Assembly: GCA_949294185.1 (NCBI GenBank)
Contig: CASFGA010000001.1
Coordinates: 140,569 to 204,568, forward strand
DNA length: 64,000 nt
Direction: 5' to 3'
DNA from: an uncultured Bacteroides sp.
GTDB lineage: Bacteria > Bacteroidota > Bacteroidia > Bacteroidales > Bacteroidaceae
Part shown: positions 42,600-51,818 of the stretch, piece after piece
How positions within the stretch are numbered: the stretch's first letter is position 1
Layout of the letters: every line of letters begins with the position of its first letter
Made by a program: the position numbers and the translations under genes
The notes under the pieces: generated by a model
Database searches by the model: none
Seen by the model: the letters and a program-made list of their open reading frames with translations, nothing else
What the model was told of the DNA's origin: nothing

Positions 42600-44585
42600 A
42601 TGAGAACAAATCTCAGTTCACAAATATCACTGAACCGTGTGTCTCCACGCTACTATAAAGTAGACAGTGCGGTTGAGCGTTCCGTATTGACCCGCCTTGA
42701 AAAGATACAGACCAACATCTTCGAAACGATGGAAGAAGGCACCCAACAGATAGCCGATGAAATCATTTCAAGGATAAAGGACAAGCAACGCGAAGGAAAG
42801 TTCTGCACAATCGCTTTCGGCACAGGGGCTTCCCTGCGTCCGCTCTTCACCGAACTGATCCGCCGGCACAAGGAAGACGGGATAAGCTTCAGGAATGTGG
42901 TCATCTTCAACCTGTATGAATATTATCCGCTCACCGAAGGAGCCGGAAGCAGCTTCACCCATCTCACCAAGCTATTCCTTTCACACATGGACATCGACCG
43001 TCAGAATGTGTTTACCATGGACGGAAGCATCCCGCAAGAAGCCATCATTGACCATTGCCGCCTGTATGAGCAGCGGATTCAGACATACGGAGGCATCGAC
43101 ATCGCCGTGATGGGCATCGGCCGCGAGGGAAACATCGGCATGAACGAGCCGGGTTCGCAGGCAAGCTCCACCACCCGACTGATATTGACCAGTGCCACTT
43201 CGCGCGCTGAATCGGCAAGAAACATCGGAGTGGACAACCTTCCCCCGTGTTCCATCACCATGGGAATCCATACCATCCTCAGCTCACGCAAGGTTTACGT
43301 GCTTGCATGGGGAGAAGACAAGGCCGACATCATCAAGAATGCGGTGGAAGACAAGGTTTCGGACACGCTGCCGGCTTCTTACCTGCAACTTCACACCAAC
43401 GCCACCGTATGCATCGACCTGGCTGCCGCCGCTCACCTGACCCGCATCCAACGCCCGTGGCTCGTTACCAACTGTGAATGGAACGACAAGCTGATACGAA
43501 GCGCCATCGCCTGGCTGTGCAGCGTGCTGAACAAGCCAATCTTGAAACTGACTAACAAGGACTACAACGAAAACGGCCTGAGCGAACTGCTGGCTCTCTA
43601 TGGCTCGGCATACAATGTAAATATAAAGGTGTTCAACGACCTGCAACATACCATTACCGGATGGCCGGGCGGGAAGCCGAATGCAGATGACACTTACCGT
43701 CCCGAACGTGCCAAGCCGTTTCCCAAACGGGTCATTGTTTTCTCTCCGCATCCGGATGACGACGTTATTTCAATGGGAGGAACCATCCGCCGTCTTGTGC
43801 AACAGGGACATGAAGTGCACATTGCTTACGAAACCTCGGGCAATATCGCCGTGGGCGACGAAGAAGTGGTACGCTTCATGCACTTCATCAACGGATTCAA
43901 CCAGTTGTTTGAAAACGGACAGGACAAGATTATCAGCGACAAGTATGCTGAAATCAAGCAGTTCTTCCTGAACAAAAAGGAAGGGGATATCGACACACGC
44001 GACATTCTCACCATCAAGGGACTTATCCGCCGCGGCGAAGCACGCACGGCATGCACATACAACAAGATTCCGCTCAGCCGCTGCCACTTCCTCGACCTGC
44101 CGTTCTACGAAACGGGAAAGATTGAAAAAAATCCGATCAGTGAAGCAGATGTGGCCATCGTGCAGAATCTGCTGCGTGAAGTAAAGCCTCACCAGATTTA
44201 TGTGGCCGGAGACCTGGCCGATCCCCACGGCACACACCGTGTCTGTACGGATGCCGTATTCGCCGCCATCGACGAGGAAAAGAACGCCGGTGCGGAATGG
44301 CTGAACGACTGCCGCATCTGGATGTACCGCGGAGCATGGGCGGAATGGGAAATCGAGAACATCGAAATGGCTGTTCCCCTGAGTCCGGAAGAGCTGCGTG
44401 CCAAACGAAACTCCATCCTGAAGCATCAGTCGCAGATGGAGAGTGCTCCGTTCCTGGGCAATGACGAACGGCTCTTCTGGCAGCGCAGTGAAGACCGCAA
44501 CCGCGGAACGGCATCGCTGTACGACCATCTGGGACTGGCCTGCTACGAAGCCATGGAGGCTTTCGTTGAGTACAAGCCAATCTGA
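42600..44585 (+). CDS. Fusion of inactive NagB-like domain with PIG-L deacetylase
   Basis: 661-residue cytoplasmic protein. Residues about 30-285 are NagB-like, but the catalytic residues are changed: Asp72 becomes Tyr106 (FNLYEYY), Asp141 becomes Glu176 and His143 becomes Asn178 (GREGNIGMNEPGS); only Glu183 remains. A linker of about 90 residues leads to a PIG-L/LmbE domain with the zinc motif PHPDDD (383-388), IAYETSGN and DPHGTH, the pattern of enzymes that deacetylate N-acetylglucosaminyl compounds. The deacetylase could supply glucosamine-6-phosphate to NagB, with the first domain acting as a sensor. It follows nagB by 56 bases. Domain calls are sound; the role is inferred. Confidence 0.85.
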   Translation: MRTNLSSQISLNRVSPRYYKVDSAVERSVLTRLEKIQTNIFETMEEGTQQIADEIISRIKDKQREGKFCTIAFGTGASLRPLFTELIRRHKEDGISFRNVVIFNLYEYYPLTEGAGSSFTHLTKLFLSHMDIDRQNVFTMDGSIPQEAIIDHCRLYEQRIQTYGGIDIAVMGIGREGNIGMNEPGSQASSTTRLILTSATSRAESARNIGVDNLPPCSITMGIHTILSSRKVYVLAWGEDKADIIKNAVEDKVSDTLPASYLQLHTNATVCIDLAAAAHLTRIQRPWLVTNCEWNDKLIRSAIAWLCSVLNKPILKLTNKDYNENGLSELLALYGSAYNVNIKVFNDLQHTITGWPGGKPNADDTYRPERAKPFPKRVIVFSPHPDDDVISMGGTIRRLVQQGHEVHIAYETSGNIAVGDEEVVRFMHFINGFNQLFENGQDKIISDKYAEIKQFFLNKKEGDIDTRDILTIKGLIRRGEARTACTYNKIPLSRCHFLDLPFYETGKIEKNPISEADVAIVQNLLREVKPHQIYVAGDLADPHGTHRVCTDAVFAAIDEEKNAGAEWLNDCRIWMYRGAWAEWEIENIEMAVPLSPEELRAKRNSILKHQSQMESAPFLGNDERLFWQRSEDRNRGTASLYDHLGLACYEAMEAFVEYKPI

Positions 44586-44600
44586 CACATCTGACGCATA

Positions 44601-44643
44601 TACGACCAAGCCTGACTGCATCCGCAGACCGGACTTGGCCGTA
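44601..44643 (+). promoter_or_regulatory. Intercistronic hairpin before the transglutaminase-like gene
   Basis: TACGACCAAG (44601-44610) pairs with CTTGGCCGTA (44634-44643) with one mismatch, and CTGC/GCAG nests inside. It lies in the 131-base gap after the PIG-L fusion and has no U-tract; it may tune expression of the last operon gene. Confidence 0.4.
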
Positions 44644-44716
44644 CATGTATCAGAAGCAACCTTAAAACCTACAGACATCCCTTTACAAACTACACTCATT
44701 ATATAATCGATATGTT

Positions 44717-47347
44717 ATGATGAAACACTTAACTTATTTTGTAAGCTTGATTGTCGTGCTTGCTTTTGCCTCCTGCTCGTCTGAACACTTCATAAAAGAA
44801 ACAGACTACCGAGCCAAAGTGGAAGCTGACTTTGCCGCCAAACAAAAAATACTGAATCAGGGCGATCTGTTTGCCATATTCAACCAGGACATGACGCAGA
44901 CAGAACGCGAAGCCATGATGTTTCTTTATGCCTACATGACCCCCGGAGACATCGCCGACTACTCAGGTGAATTTTATCTGAAAAATGTGCGCCAGGCATT
45001 GGACACACGGAAAAACACCGTATGGGGAAAGACAATCCCCGACCTGATATTCCGCCATTTCGTTTTGCCAGTACGGGTGAACAATGAAAATCTTGACAAC
45101 TCGCGTGAAGTGTTTGCCAAAGAACTTTTTCCGCGCATAAAAGGCCTCAACGCCTATGACGCTGTGCTGGAAATCAACCATTGGTGTCACGAAAAGGCTG
45201 TCTATACGCCGTCTGACAGCCGCACAAGTTCACCGCTCGCCACCGTCAAGACCGCTTACGGACGCTGCGGCGAAGAATCTACCTTCCTTGTAGCCGCCCT
45301 CCGCTCTGTCGGCATCCCGGCACGCCAGGTATATACGCCGCGCTGGGCGCATACAGACGACAACCATGCCTGGGTAGAAGCCTGGGTAGACGGTGAATGG
45401 CATTTTTTAGGAGCCTGCGAACCGGAACCGGTGCTTGATTTAGGATGGTTCAATGCTCCGGCAAGCCGCGGCATGCTGATGCATACCAAAGTTTTCGGCG
45501 CTTACAACGGGCCGGAAGATGTGATGAAACAGACTGCCAACTATACGGAAATCAACATTATCGACAATTACGGCCAGAGTGCTCCGCTTGAAGTGCTCGT
45601 CAAAGACGACGGAAACCGCCCTGTGGCCGGAGCAAACGTGGAGTTCAAGCTGTATAACTATGCCGAGTTTTATACCGTAGCCCGCAAGACAAGCGACAAC
45701 AACGGCCACACTTCCTTGTCAGCCGGTCTGGGTGACATGCTTGTTTATGCCTCCGCCAACGGAAAATTCGGTTTCCAAAAGGCATCGTTCGGCAAAGACA
45801 AGCAGGTGACCGTCGTTCTTGAGCATCAGGAGGGAGACACCTATACGCTGCCCTTCGATATCGTTCCTCCGGCAGAAAAGGCCGACCTGCCGAAAGTGAC
45901 GGAAGAACAGCGTGCCGAAAACACCCGGCGCATGAATGCGGAAGATTCCATCCGCAATGCCTATATCGGCACATTCCCTACCCGGCAGCAGGCCGAAGAG
46001 TTTGCCCGGTCGCAAGGGCTGGATGTGGAGAAGACTGCGACATTCATTGTGAAATCAAGAGGAAACCATGCCGACATCATGCAGTTTCTGAAAAACGCGA
46101 CGGCTAAAGACATGGGCAAGCGGGCTCTGGAACTGTTGCAATACATCTCCGACAAGGATTTGCGCGACACGCCCTGCGCCGTACTGGAAGACCACCTGTA
46201 TAACACCGCACCGAACGTATGGGCCAAGACCGTGCTCTCTCCGCGCGTAGCCAGTGAAATGCTTACCCCCTACCGTTCTTATCTGCAAAAGAACATACCT
46301 GCGTCACTGGCCGAACAGTTCAAGAATGACCCGCAGACATTGGTCAACTGGTGCAAGGACAGCCTCATCATCCGCGATGACCTGAACACGCTCTTCACCA
46401 CCACTTCTCCCGAAGGCGTATGGCGGAGCCGTGTCACCGATTCGGGTTCGCGTGAAATCTTTTTCGTGGCGGCAGCCCGCAGTCTCGGCATACCGGCACA
46501 GAAGGATGCGGTGACCGGAAATGTCTACTATTTCAAGAACAATGAAACGGTAAAGGTAGATTTTGAGACGGCGGTAAGCCAACGCCCCACAGAAGGCACG
46601 CTGAAAGCCACCTATACTCCGATACCGCGTCTGGGCAACCCGAAGTATTACACGCACTTCACCCTTTCGAAGTATGACGACGGCGTATTCCGCCTGATGA
46701 ATTATCCGGAAGATGCAACCTGGGAATCGCTGCTCAAGCAGGGGACTAAAGTGGAAACCGGCTATTATATGCTCGTAACGGGAAGCCGCATGGCCAACGG
46801 AAGTGTGCTGAGCAATGTGACCTTCTTTACCGTCGAGGAGGGAAAAACCACAACCGTCGACCTTATGATGCGTGACAATGCAGAAGAAATCCGTGTCATC
46901 GGCAACTTCGACTCCGAAGCCAAGTATTCCCTGACCGGTGCCGGCGGTGAAGAAACCAGCGTATTGGCCACAACCGGCCGCGGATACTACATCATCGGCG
47001 TGCTGGGCGTAGGCCAGGAACCGACCAACCATGCGCTGAAAGACATCGAAGTGAAGAAAGCCGACTTCGAGAAATGGGGACGCACCATGCTGCTCCTGTT
47101 TACTGACAAGGATGCCTATGCGAAATTCAATCCCAAAGACTTCCCCAACCTGCCCTCGACAGTGAAGTTCGGCATCGACACTGACGGAAAGATACGCAGC
47201 ATGATAGCCGAAAACATGAAGCTCAGTCACGGAGGGCAGCTTCCGATATTCATCATCAGCGATACATTCAACCGCGTGGTGTTTGAATCGCACGGATACA
47301 CTATCGGACTGGGTGAACAGCTGATTCACATCATACACGGACTGTAA
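44717..47347 (+). CDS. Transglutaminase-like lipoprotein
   Basis: 876-residue lipoprotein (lipobox LAFASC, Cys20). A transglutaminase-core domain spans about 145-240: Cys184 in GRCGEESTF, His217 in DDNHAWVEAW, and the acidic third residue in GACEPE rather than a plain Asp. A beta-sandwich follows (DNYGQSAPLEVLVKDDGNRPVAGANVEFKLYNYAEF read in pieces), and then a second helical and beta region to the C-terminus. Such enzymes act as cysteine peptidases or amidases on proteins or peptidoglycan peptides. Being third in the nag operon it may help release amino sugar from wall or glycoprotein, but its substrate is not known. Confidence 0.82.
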   Translation: MMKHLTYFVSLIVVLAFASCSSEHFIKETDYRAKVEADFAAKQKILNQGDLFAIFNQDMTQTEREAMMFLYAYMTPGDIADYSGEFYLKNVRQALDTRKNTVWGKTIPDLIFRHFVLPVRVNNENLDNSREVFAKELFPRIKGLNAYDAVLEINHWCHEKAVYTPSDSRTSSPLATVKTAYGRCGEESTFLVAALRSVGIPARQVYTPRWAHTDDNHAWVEAWVDGEWHFLGACEPEPVLDLGWFNAPASRGMLMHTKVFGAYNGPEDVMKQTANYTEINIIDNYGQSAPLEVLVKDDGNRPVAGANVEFKLYNYAEFYTVARKTSDNNGHTSLSAGLGDMLVYASANGKFGFQKASFGKDKQVTVVLEHQEGDTYTLPFDIVPPAEKADLPKVTEEQRAENTRRMNAEDSIRNAYIGTFPTRQQAEEFARSQGLDVEKTATFIVKSRGNHADIMQFLKNATAKDMGKRALELLQYISDKDLRDTPCAVLEDHLYNTAPNVWAKTVLSPRVASEMLTPYRSYLQKNIPASLAEQFKNDPQTLVNWCKDSLIIRDDLNTLFTTTSPEGVWRSRVTDSGSREIFFVAAARSLGIPAQKDAVTGNVYYFKNNETVKVDFETAVSQRPTEGTLKATYTPIPRLGNPKYYTHFTLSKYDDGVFRLMNYPEDATWESLLKQGTKVETGYYMLVTGSRMANGSVLSNVTFFTVEEGKTTTVDLMMRDNAEEIRVIGNFDSEAKYSLTGAGGEETSVLATTGRGYYIIGVLGVGQEPTNHALKDIEVKKADFEKWGRTMLLLFTDKDAYAKFNPKDFPNLPSTVKFGIDTDGKIRSMIAENMKLSHGGQLPIFIISDTFNRVVFESHGYTIGLGEQLIHIIHGL

Positions 47348-47363
47348 TTCATCACTCTCTATA

Positions 47364-47408
47364 AAGGCGGGACGGCTGCATGAGAAATTTGTGCTGCCGT
47401 CCCGCCTT
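47364..47408. terminator. Bidirectional terminator after the nag operon
   Basis: AAGGCGGGACGGC (47364-47376) and GCCGTCCCGCCTT (47396-47408) form a perfect 13-bp stem with a 19-base loop, between two convergent genes. Confidence 0.88.
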
Positions 47409-47481
47409 CATTTCATACTGTCCGAAACTTCGTTTGCTCCCGACTCCAGACCGTCTTTATCCTGACAAGAAATCCTCTGCC

Positions 47482-48792
47482 CTACAGCACCGGCGTAAAC
47501 AGATGGGCAAACCATCCCACAAACCTTTTCCATGGCGAACGCTTCCGGTATTCATCACGCGTCATGACCGTGCTGTTCTGCTTGTCCGCCCTAAAGATAT
47601 CCCCCAGTTCAGCCGTAACCGACAGGTCGAAGATAAAGGCATTGATTTCATAGTCATAGCGCAGGCTGCGGCTGTTAAGGTTCGTACTGCCCACCGTACA
47701 GAAGCGGTCGTCCACAATCATTATTTTGGAATGATGGAATCCCCCGTTGAACACATAGATATGCGCACCCGCCTTCCGCAGGCTGTTGGCAAAATAAAAG
47801 CCGGCATCGGGTGTAAAGGGAATGTCCGACTTGCCTGGAATCATGATTTCCACCCTCACCCCCCGTTTGGACGCCCGCCTGATGGCCTTCCGAATGCTCC
47901 GGGTCGGCGTAAAGTAAGGGTTAATGATCTGCACCCGATGCTCAGCCGCATCCAAAGCGGCGATATAAGCCTTTCGCATGATGTCCGGCGACACATGGGG
48001 TATGCGCTGCACGATGGCCACACGGTTGCCCGAATGCTCCGGCAACCGCTCTAATGAATCTTTGCTGAAAGGGAAATACTCCTTCCCCCCTATCTCCTGA
48101 TGCGCCTCCTGATTCCAGGTGCGCAGAAACGCCTTTTGAAGCTGCTCCACCGCCGGGCCCTTGATGCAGACATGCATGTCACGCCACGCCCCGATTTCAG
48201 GCAGTCCGTTGATATAATAGTCGGCAATGTTCATTCCGCCCGTATAGCCCACCTTTCCGTCGATGACCACAATCTTCTGGTGATCCCGGCTGAACACATG
48301 ATTGAGGTACGGAAAACGTATCGGGTCGAACTTGATGATTTCAATGCCCCGTTCGTTCAGCATCTTCAGATGCTCCTTGCGCAAGGGACGGTTGTTTGAA
48401 AGATTTCCGAAATCGTCGAACATCGCCCGTATCTCCACCCCTTCCTTCGCCTTCTCGGCCAAAAGCGTGAAAAGCTCTTTGGCTATCGAATCGCTCCGGA
48501 AATTAAAATACTCCAAATGAACATGATGCTCAGCTTTCCGTATCTCCTCAAAAAGACTGGCAAACTTCAGCCGTCCGCTGGGAAGCAGCTCCATCTCATT
48601 GTGTTCTGTAACGGGTATGTCACGGCTCGCCAGAAAACGGGCGAAAACCGAGTCTGCCGGCATCCACATCTCCACCGAATCCCTGTCCTCACCCGAGGGA
48701 AGCAAGGTTTCAGCCCGTCCGGGAACGATGATTCCCCCGCACAGGATAAAGACTATAAGCAGAATATATGTCCGAAACCGTTTTGCCTTCAT
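47482..48792 (-). CDS. Phospholipase D family protein, cardiolipin synthase-like
   Basis: About 436 residues with one N-terminal membrane or signal segment (YILLIVFILCGGIIVPG) and two PLD domains. The HKD motifs are RDHQKIVVIDGKVGYTGGMNIA and FHHSKIMIVDDRFCTVGSTNLN, each given here across its conserved ends. The order and spacing match bacterial cardiolipin synthases, which join two phosphatidylglycerols, but the single segment instead of two and the long periplasmic-looking N-terminus leave a phospholipase role open. The ATG at 48792 is preferred to that at 48837 because the signal segment follows it directly. It is convergent with the nag operon. Confidence 0.85.
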   Translation of the reverse strand: MKAKRFRTYILLIVFILCGGIIVPGRAETLLPSGEDRDSVEMWMPADSVFARFLASRDIPVTEHNEMELLPSGRLKFASLFEEIRKAEHHVHLEYFNFRSDSIAKELFTLLAEKAKEGVEIRAMFDDFGNLSNNRPLRKEHLKMLNERGIEIIKFDPIRFPYLNHVFSRDHQKIVVIDGKVGYTGGMNIADYYINGLPEIGAWRDMHVCIKGPAVEQLQKAFLRTWNQEAHQEIGGKEYFPFSKDSLERLPEHSGNRVAIVQRIPHVSPDIMRKAYIAALDAAEHRVQIINPYFTPTRSIRKAIRRASKRGVRVEIMIPGKSDIPFTPDAGFYFANSLRKAGAHIYVFNGGFHHSKIMIVDDRFCTVGSTNLNSRSLRYDYEINAFIFDLSVTAELGDIFRADKQNSTVMTRDEYRKRSPWKRFVGWFAHLFTPVL

Positions 48793-49250
48793 TTTTTCAA
48801 GCGACACTAATCCCCGCAAAAATATGGAATATTTCATAAAGCGGCAAAGACAAAAACGATTTAAACTATAAATTCAGCGGAATGCACTATGCTTTTCCTG
48901 GCAGACATCCGGGCTGTAAAGCCACAAATCCCCACTTTCCCATCAAAATCCTACTGTAAACGAGTGTTAATATCTTTTTTAATTATTCTTGTTTTACGGA
49001 TGTATATAGTTATTTTATTACCTTTGCAACGAAGTACCGCCTTTTCATACGGCTGTGGGAGCGGGCAATCCTATACGGAAGTCTTGGAAAGACACGGCTT
49101 CATCTTCAAGAAATCCTTCAGATTCTGCGGCCAGAACAAGCAAGCCGCAGGAAAAAGAAATATGCCCATAAACATCATAATCTGATTACAGAATCAAAAA
49201 GACATTTGCTTAAGATAAAAAACGGTTTGCATCTCTAACAAATAATTCTG
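48793..49250 (+). promoter_or_regulatory. Promoter and long leader of the capsule locus
   Basis: A -7 box TACCTTTG is at 49019-49026; the -33 position shows no TTTG, so the promoter looks weak or assisted. The transcript would have a leader of about 215 bases before upxY, containing a stem CTGCGGC (49125-49131)/GCCGCAG (49144-49150). Leaders of this kind are where UpxY proteins act to prevent early termination. I found no inverted repeats flanking the promoter of the sort that mark invertible capsule promoters. A reading frame at 48889-49185 crosses the promoter and is not credible. Confidence 0.55.
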
Positions 49251-49808
49251 ATGCCTGAACACATGGATCAAAAAGACGATGGAAACGTATGGATGCCTCT
49301 ACAGACCATTTACAACAAAGAAATGCACGTGGCGGGCTTCCTTCAGGAAAAAAATATTGAGCACTATATACCCATGACATACGAACTCAGGGAAGAGAAG
49401 GCGGAACCGGACAAATGCCGGCGCGTCTTAGTCCCCGCCGTCCATAACCTGCTGTTCATCCGGTGCAAGTACGACGAAATGTGGTGCCGGAATCTTGTCA
49501 AGGAATCGCCTTTCCCCATCTATTTTCTGAAACGCGAGCGCGAAGGGAACGGATACTGCACCGTATCTGAGCCTGAGATGCAGAACTTCATCCGCGCCAC
49601 CAATCCGGAAATACAGGGAACACGGTTCGTCGAACCCGAAAAGCTGAAAGGGAAAAAGGGTATGCCCGTGCGTATCATCAAGCCCGGCCCGCTGTTCGGT
49701 GTCACCGGCCTTTTCGTGCGCTACGGAGGCAAGCACTATATCGCCATCCAGATGCCACAAAGCACCACCCTGCTCAAAGTGAGCTACACGTGGTGCGAAC
49801 AGGTATGA
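49251..49808 (+). CDS. upxY: UpxY-family transcription antiterminator (NusG-like)
   Basis: 185-residue NusG N-terminal (NGN) type protein with a C-terminal KOW-like end. WMPLQTIYNKEMHVAGFLQ, EHYIPMTYELRE and VPAVHNLLFIRCKYDEM fit the NGN fold; PVRIIKPGPLFGVTGLFVRYGG is the KOW part. In Bacteroides each capsule locus opens with its own UpxY, which binds the leader and allows RNA polymerase to read the whole operon. It lies about 225 bases after the predicted transcript start and 31 bases before upxZ. Confidence 0.93.
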   Translation: MPEHMDQKDDGNVWMPLQTIYNKEMHVAGFLQEKNIEHYIPMTYELREEKAEPDKCRRVLVPAVHNLLFIRCKYDEMWCRNLVKESPFPIYFLKREREGNGYCTVSEPEMQNFIRATNPEIQGTRFVEPEKLKGKKGMPVRIIKPGPLFGVTGLFVRYGGKHYIAIQMPQSTTLLKVSYTWCEQV

Positions 49809-49839
49809 AGCGTATCTATCCTTCAAATTTATTTGCAGC

Positions 49840-50457
49840 ATGTCATACATAGACTCTACCCTTGTGGAATTTGAGCGGAAAGACATTGAAAATGTGCCGA
49901 CGGAACTGCTGTTGCGGCAGAAGGCCAAGCTATGCTCTTTCTATTACGAGCTTTACGACTCTTATCTGCGGGGAGGGAAATACATTGTGCGCTACATGTT
50001 CTATACGCTGAAGGAGGCCCGGCGTCTTACCGCCGCTCAACTGCGCAAGCAGCTTACGGCCTTGAGCCCGCAGACAGGAAGCATAACGCCCGAAGAACAA
50101 CGCCCCGCCGCCGAAGAAGCTGCGGGCAAAGAAATCATACTCTATACTTATGGAGCTGCCGACGAGAAAAAGCTTTGTGCCTATCTCAAAGAAAACCGTC
50201 TGGCTGCTCCTGCCGTCCGCTTTGCCGAAAGCGAAACAAGCCCGCAGTTGGAGGAACTGAAGAAAGCCGCCTTTTACACCTTCCGTAAAGACGCCTTCCT
50301 GCTGCTCGCCCACGACAGCCGCCTGCTGGAGAATCCGCTGTTCTATACCATCATGGAGGAATATCAGATTCCGCTGCGCAGCGTGGACTTTCCGTGGCTC
50401 TGCCGCAAAAACCTCCGGCTGATGCAGGCCATGACGCTTTATCGGATGGTAAAATAA
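49840..50457 (+). CDS. upxZ: UpxZ-family inhibitor of other UpxY proteins
   Basis: 205-residue protein following UpxY, as in capsule loci of Bacteroides. UpxZ proteins repress the UpxY antiterminators of other loci in the same cell, so that one capsule dominates. The N-terminal LLLRQKAKLCSFYYELYDSYLR and C-terminal FPWLCRKNLRLMQAMTLYRMVK are the parts that I associate with the family. A middle alanine/glutamate-rich segment (about residues 85-105) and a longer C-terminal half make it bigger than the roughly 160-residue examples. It ends 15 bases before the UDP-glucose dehydrogenase. Confidence 0.8.
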   Translation: MSYIDSTLVEFERKDIENVPTELLLRQKAKLCSFYYELYDSYLRGGKYIVRYMFYTLKEARRLTAAQLRKQLTALSPQTGSITPEEQRPAAEEAAGKEIILYTYGAADEKKLCAYLKENRLAAPAVRFAESETSPQLEELKKAAFYTFRKDAFLLLAHDSRLLENPLFYTIMEEYQIPLRSVDFPWLCRKNLRLMQAMTLYRMVK

Positions 50458-50472
50458 CTTAATGAACGAAAC

Positions 50473-51786
50473 ATGAATATCGCAATCGTAGGAACCGGAT
50501 ATGTAGGTCTGGTGTCAGGAACCTGTTTCGCCGAAATGGGCGTGAACGTAACGTGTGTCGATGTCGACAGCAACAAGATAAACAGTCTGCTCGAAGGGAA
50601 AGTGCCCATCTATGAACCGGGACTGGACGAGATGGTGCTCCGCAACCGCAGGGAAGGGAGGCTTCATTTCACCACAGACCTCGCTTCCGTGCTCGACAAG
50701 GTGGAGATCGTATTCAGCGCCGTAGGCACCCCGCCCGACGAGGACGGGAGCGCAGACCTCTCCTACGTGCTCGAAGTGGCACGCACCGTAGGGCGGAACA
50801 TGAACAGATATCTGGTGCTGGTCACCAAGTCAACCGTCCCCGTAGGAACCGCACGCAAGGTCAAGGCGGCCATTCAGGAGGAACTTGACCGGAGGGGCGC
50901 GGACATCCCCTTCGATGTGGCCTCCAACCCGGAATTCCTCAAGGAGGGAGCCGCCATCAAGGACTTCATGAGTCCCGACCGCGTGGTGGTGGGCGTGGAG
51001 TCGGAAAAGGCGAAGGAGCTGATGGCCCGCCTCTACCGCCCGTTCCTGCTCAACAACTTCCGTGTCATCTTCACCGACATACCCAGCGCCGAAATGATCA
51101 AGTATGCCGCAAACAGCATGCTCGCCACCCGCATCAGCTTCATGAACGACATCGCCAACCTGTGCGAACTCGTCGGGGCCGATGTGAACATGGTGCGCAA
51201 GGGAATCGGGGCGGACACCCGCATAGGCACCAAGTTCCTCTACCCCGGATGCGGATACGGAGGGAGCTGCTTCCCCAAGGATGTGAAGGCGCTCATCCGC
51301 ACGGCCGAGAAGGCGGGCTACACCATGCGCGTGCTCAAGGCCGTGGAGGAGGTGAACGAACGGCAGAAGACCGTGCTCTTCCGGAAACTGGAACACTACT
51401 ACGGGGGAGCCCTGAAAGGGAAGACCGTGGCCGTATGGGGACTCGCATTCAAGCCCGAGACCGACGACATGCGCGAAGCCACCTCACTGGTCACCATCCG
51501 CCTGCTGCTTGAGGCCGGATGCCGGGTGCGCGTGTACGACCCCGTTGCGATGGACGAGTGCAACCGCCGCATCGGCAACGCCGTGGAATACGCTGCCGAC
51601 ATGTATGATGCCACCCTCAATGCCGACGCCCTCCTGCTCCTGACGGAATGGAAGCAGTTCCGCCTGCCAAGCTGGGGCGTAATCAAGAAGTCAATGAACC
51701 GTCCGCTGGTCATCGACGGGCGAAACATCTACGACGCACAAGAAATGAAGAATTTGGGGTTTGAGTATTATTGTATCGGGAAATAA
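50473..51786 (+). CDS. ugd: UDP-glucose 6-dehydrogenase
   Basis: 437-residue enzyme oxidising UDP-glucose to UDP-glucuronic acid in the cytoplasm. The NAD-binding site is MNIAIVGTGYVGLVSGTCFA, the family segments TKSTVPVGTA and NPEFLKEGAA are present, and the catalytic Cys lies in YPGCGYGGSCFPKDVKAL. Full family length. It predicts glucuronic acid or a derived sugar in the capsule. The gene is very GC-rich at third positions, in sharp contrast to the flippase gene that follows it, which marks the left edge of the variable capsule cassette. Confidence 0.96.
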   Translation: MNIAIVGTGYVGLVSGTCFAEMGVNVTCVDVDSNKINSLLEGKVPIYEPGLDEMVLRNRREGRLHFTTDLASVLDKVEIVFSAVGTPPDEDGSADLSYVLEVARTVGRNMNRYLVLVTKSTVPVGTARKVKAAIQEELDRRGADIPFDVASNPEFLKEGAAIKDFMSPDRVVVGVESEKAKELMARLYRPFLLNNFRVIFTDIPSAEMIKYAANSMLATRISFMNDIANLCELVGADVNMVRKGIGADTRIGTKFLYPGCGYGGSCFPKDVKALIRTAEKAGYTMRVLKAVEEVNERQKTVLFRKLEHYYGGALKGKTVAVWGLAFKPETDDMREATSLVTIRLLLEAGCRVRVYDPVAMDECNRRIGNAVEYAADMYDATLNADALLLLTEWKQFRLPSWGVIKKSMNRPLVIDGRNIYDAQEMKNLGFEYYCIGK

Positions 51787-51818
51787 CCGCCACCCGGCTT
51801 ATCATAAAGACAAACTTT

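Noticed and set aside
43770..44699. 309-codon frame on the minus strand
   Set aside because: Antisense to the PIG-L part of the fusion protein and without homology signs.
48889..49185. 98-codon frame before upxY
   Set aside because: It spans the predicted capsule promoter and leader, lacks a ribosome site and has no recognisable sequence.
48793..49250. Invertible capsule promoter
   Set aside because: No pair of inverted repeats flanks the -7 box, and no recombinase gene is adjacent.
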